NCBI GenBank assembly: GCA_002398825.1
Contig: DHBS01000017.1
Span: forward strand, 14,534-44,641
DNA: 30,108 nucleotides
Direction of reading: 5' to 3'
Source: Syntrophomonas sp. UBA4922
GTDB taxonomy: Bacteria > Bacillota > Syntrophomonadia > Syntrophomonadales > Syntrophomonadaceae
The notes under the pieces were generated by a model. The model worked only from the letters and a program-made list of their open reading frames with translations, was not told the origin of the DNA and did no database searches. Below are positions 30,056 to 30,108 of the stretch, in pieces (the first letter of the stretch is position 1; the number at the start of each line of letters is the position of its first letter). Both the position numbers and the translations under genes were made by a program.

Positions 30056-30108
30056 TTATTCAAAACGCAATGCTTCGATGGGATTGGAACGAGCTGCCTT
30101 GCTGGCAG
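30056..30108 (-). CDS. MacB/FtsX-family ABC permease, C-terminal end (5' truncated)
   Basis: The minus-strand frame, open to the right edge of the window, ends ASKAARSNPIEALRFE-stop (TAA at 30058 down to 30056). The closing xxNPIEALRxE is the C terminus of MacB-type permeases that export macrolides, peptides or lipoproteins. Only 17 residues are seen. It ends 14 bases before the TolC-like start, indicating co-transcription. An ATPase and a membrane-fusion subunit, if present, lie outside the window. Confidence 0.8.
   Translation of the reverse strand, partial: ASKAARSNPIEALRFE

Noticed and set aside
1..30108. CRISPR arrays, tRNA genes, rRNA genes, toxin-antitoxin pairs and phage defence genes.
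   Set aside because: No regularly spaced repeats, no cloverleaf with a T-loop core, and no family motifs of such systems were noticed; a covariance-model scan was not possible.

Overview
The window looks like chromosomal DNA of an anaerobic, spore-forming Firmicute of the class Clostridia; a Syntrophomonadaceae- or Peptococcaceae-like lineage is my best guess. The guess rests on moderate G+C, strong AGGAGG-type ribosome binding sites, frequent TTG/GTG starts, a PdaA-type muramic-delta-lactam deacetylase, a DUF1540 protein, UbiD and molybdenum-hydroxylase genes, and corrinoid uptake with salvage. No rRNA, tRNA, CRISPR array, intact insertion sequence or phage gene was seen. About 27 protein genes are supported, two of them cut by the window edges.

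Layout. 1-218: 3' end of tex, converging on a membrane acyltransferase-3 gene (224-1441). 1697-3714: an MBL-fold hydrolase and a secreted M15 peptidase. 3715-4363 has no credible gene, but holds a hairpin followed at once by what looks like the 5' end of a group IIC intron. 4364-6315: a family III CoA-transferase and a small CoA-binding protein, separated by a repeat element. 6584-9843 (minus): a secreted CAP protein, then a second copy of the repeat, then a UbiD decarboxylase overlapped by its LpdD-like prenyl-FMN chaperone. 10152-10439: a DUF1294 membrane protein. 10708-14345 (minus): a tightly coupled L-M-S molybdenum hydroxylase operon of xanthine dehydrogenase type. 14707-17908 (plus): a Dph6-like ATP pyrophosphatase, a GNAT-DUF362 fusion and a DUF1540 peptide.

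18007-20798 (minus): pdaA, a small two-motif protein and an APC permease, probably read together. 21031-22657 (minus): a double [4Fe-4S] QueG-like protein followed by a cysteine-dioxygenase-like cupin. 22918-26797 (plus): a corrinoid operon of binding lipoprotein, permease, ATPase with an extra C-terminal domain, and cobU. 26807-30108 (minus): the end of a MacB-type permease, a TolC-like protein, and an OmpR-type response regulator with its histidine kinase.

The most interesting observations are: (1) a 124-bp repeat present twice, each copy abutting a 22-nt hairpin in which four of eight base pairs change with full compensation; (2) a decayed group IIC intron start beside a terminator-like stem; (3) several uncommon domain architectures (BtuD with a Rossmann-like tail, GNAT-DUF362, a cupin with a HEAT-like tail); and (4) a TolC-type efflux operon in a probable spore-former. 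All family calls come from reading motifs by eye; no database search was run.
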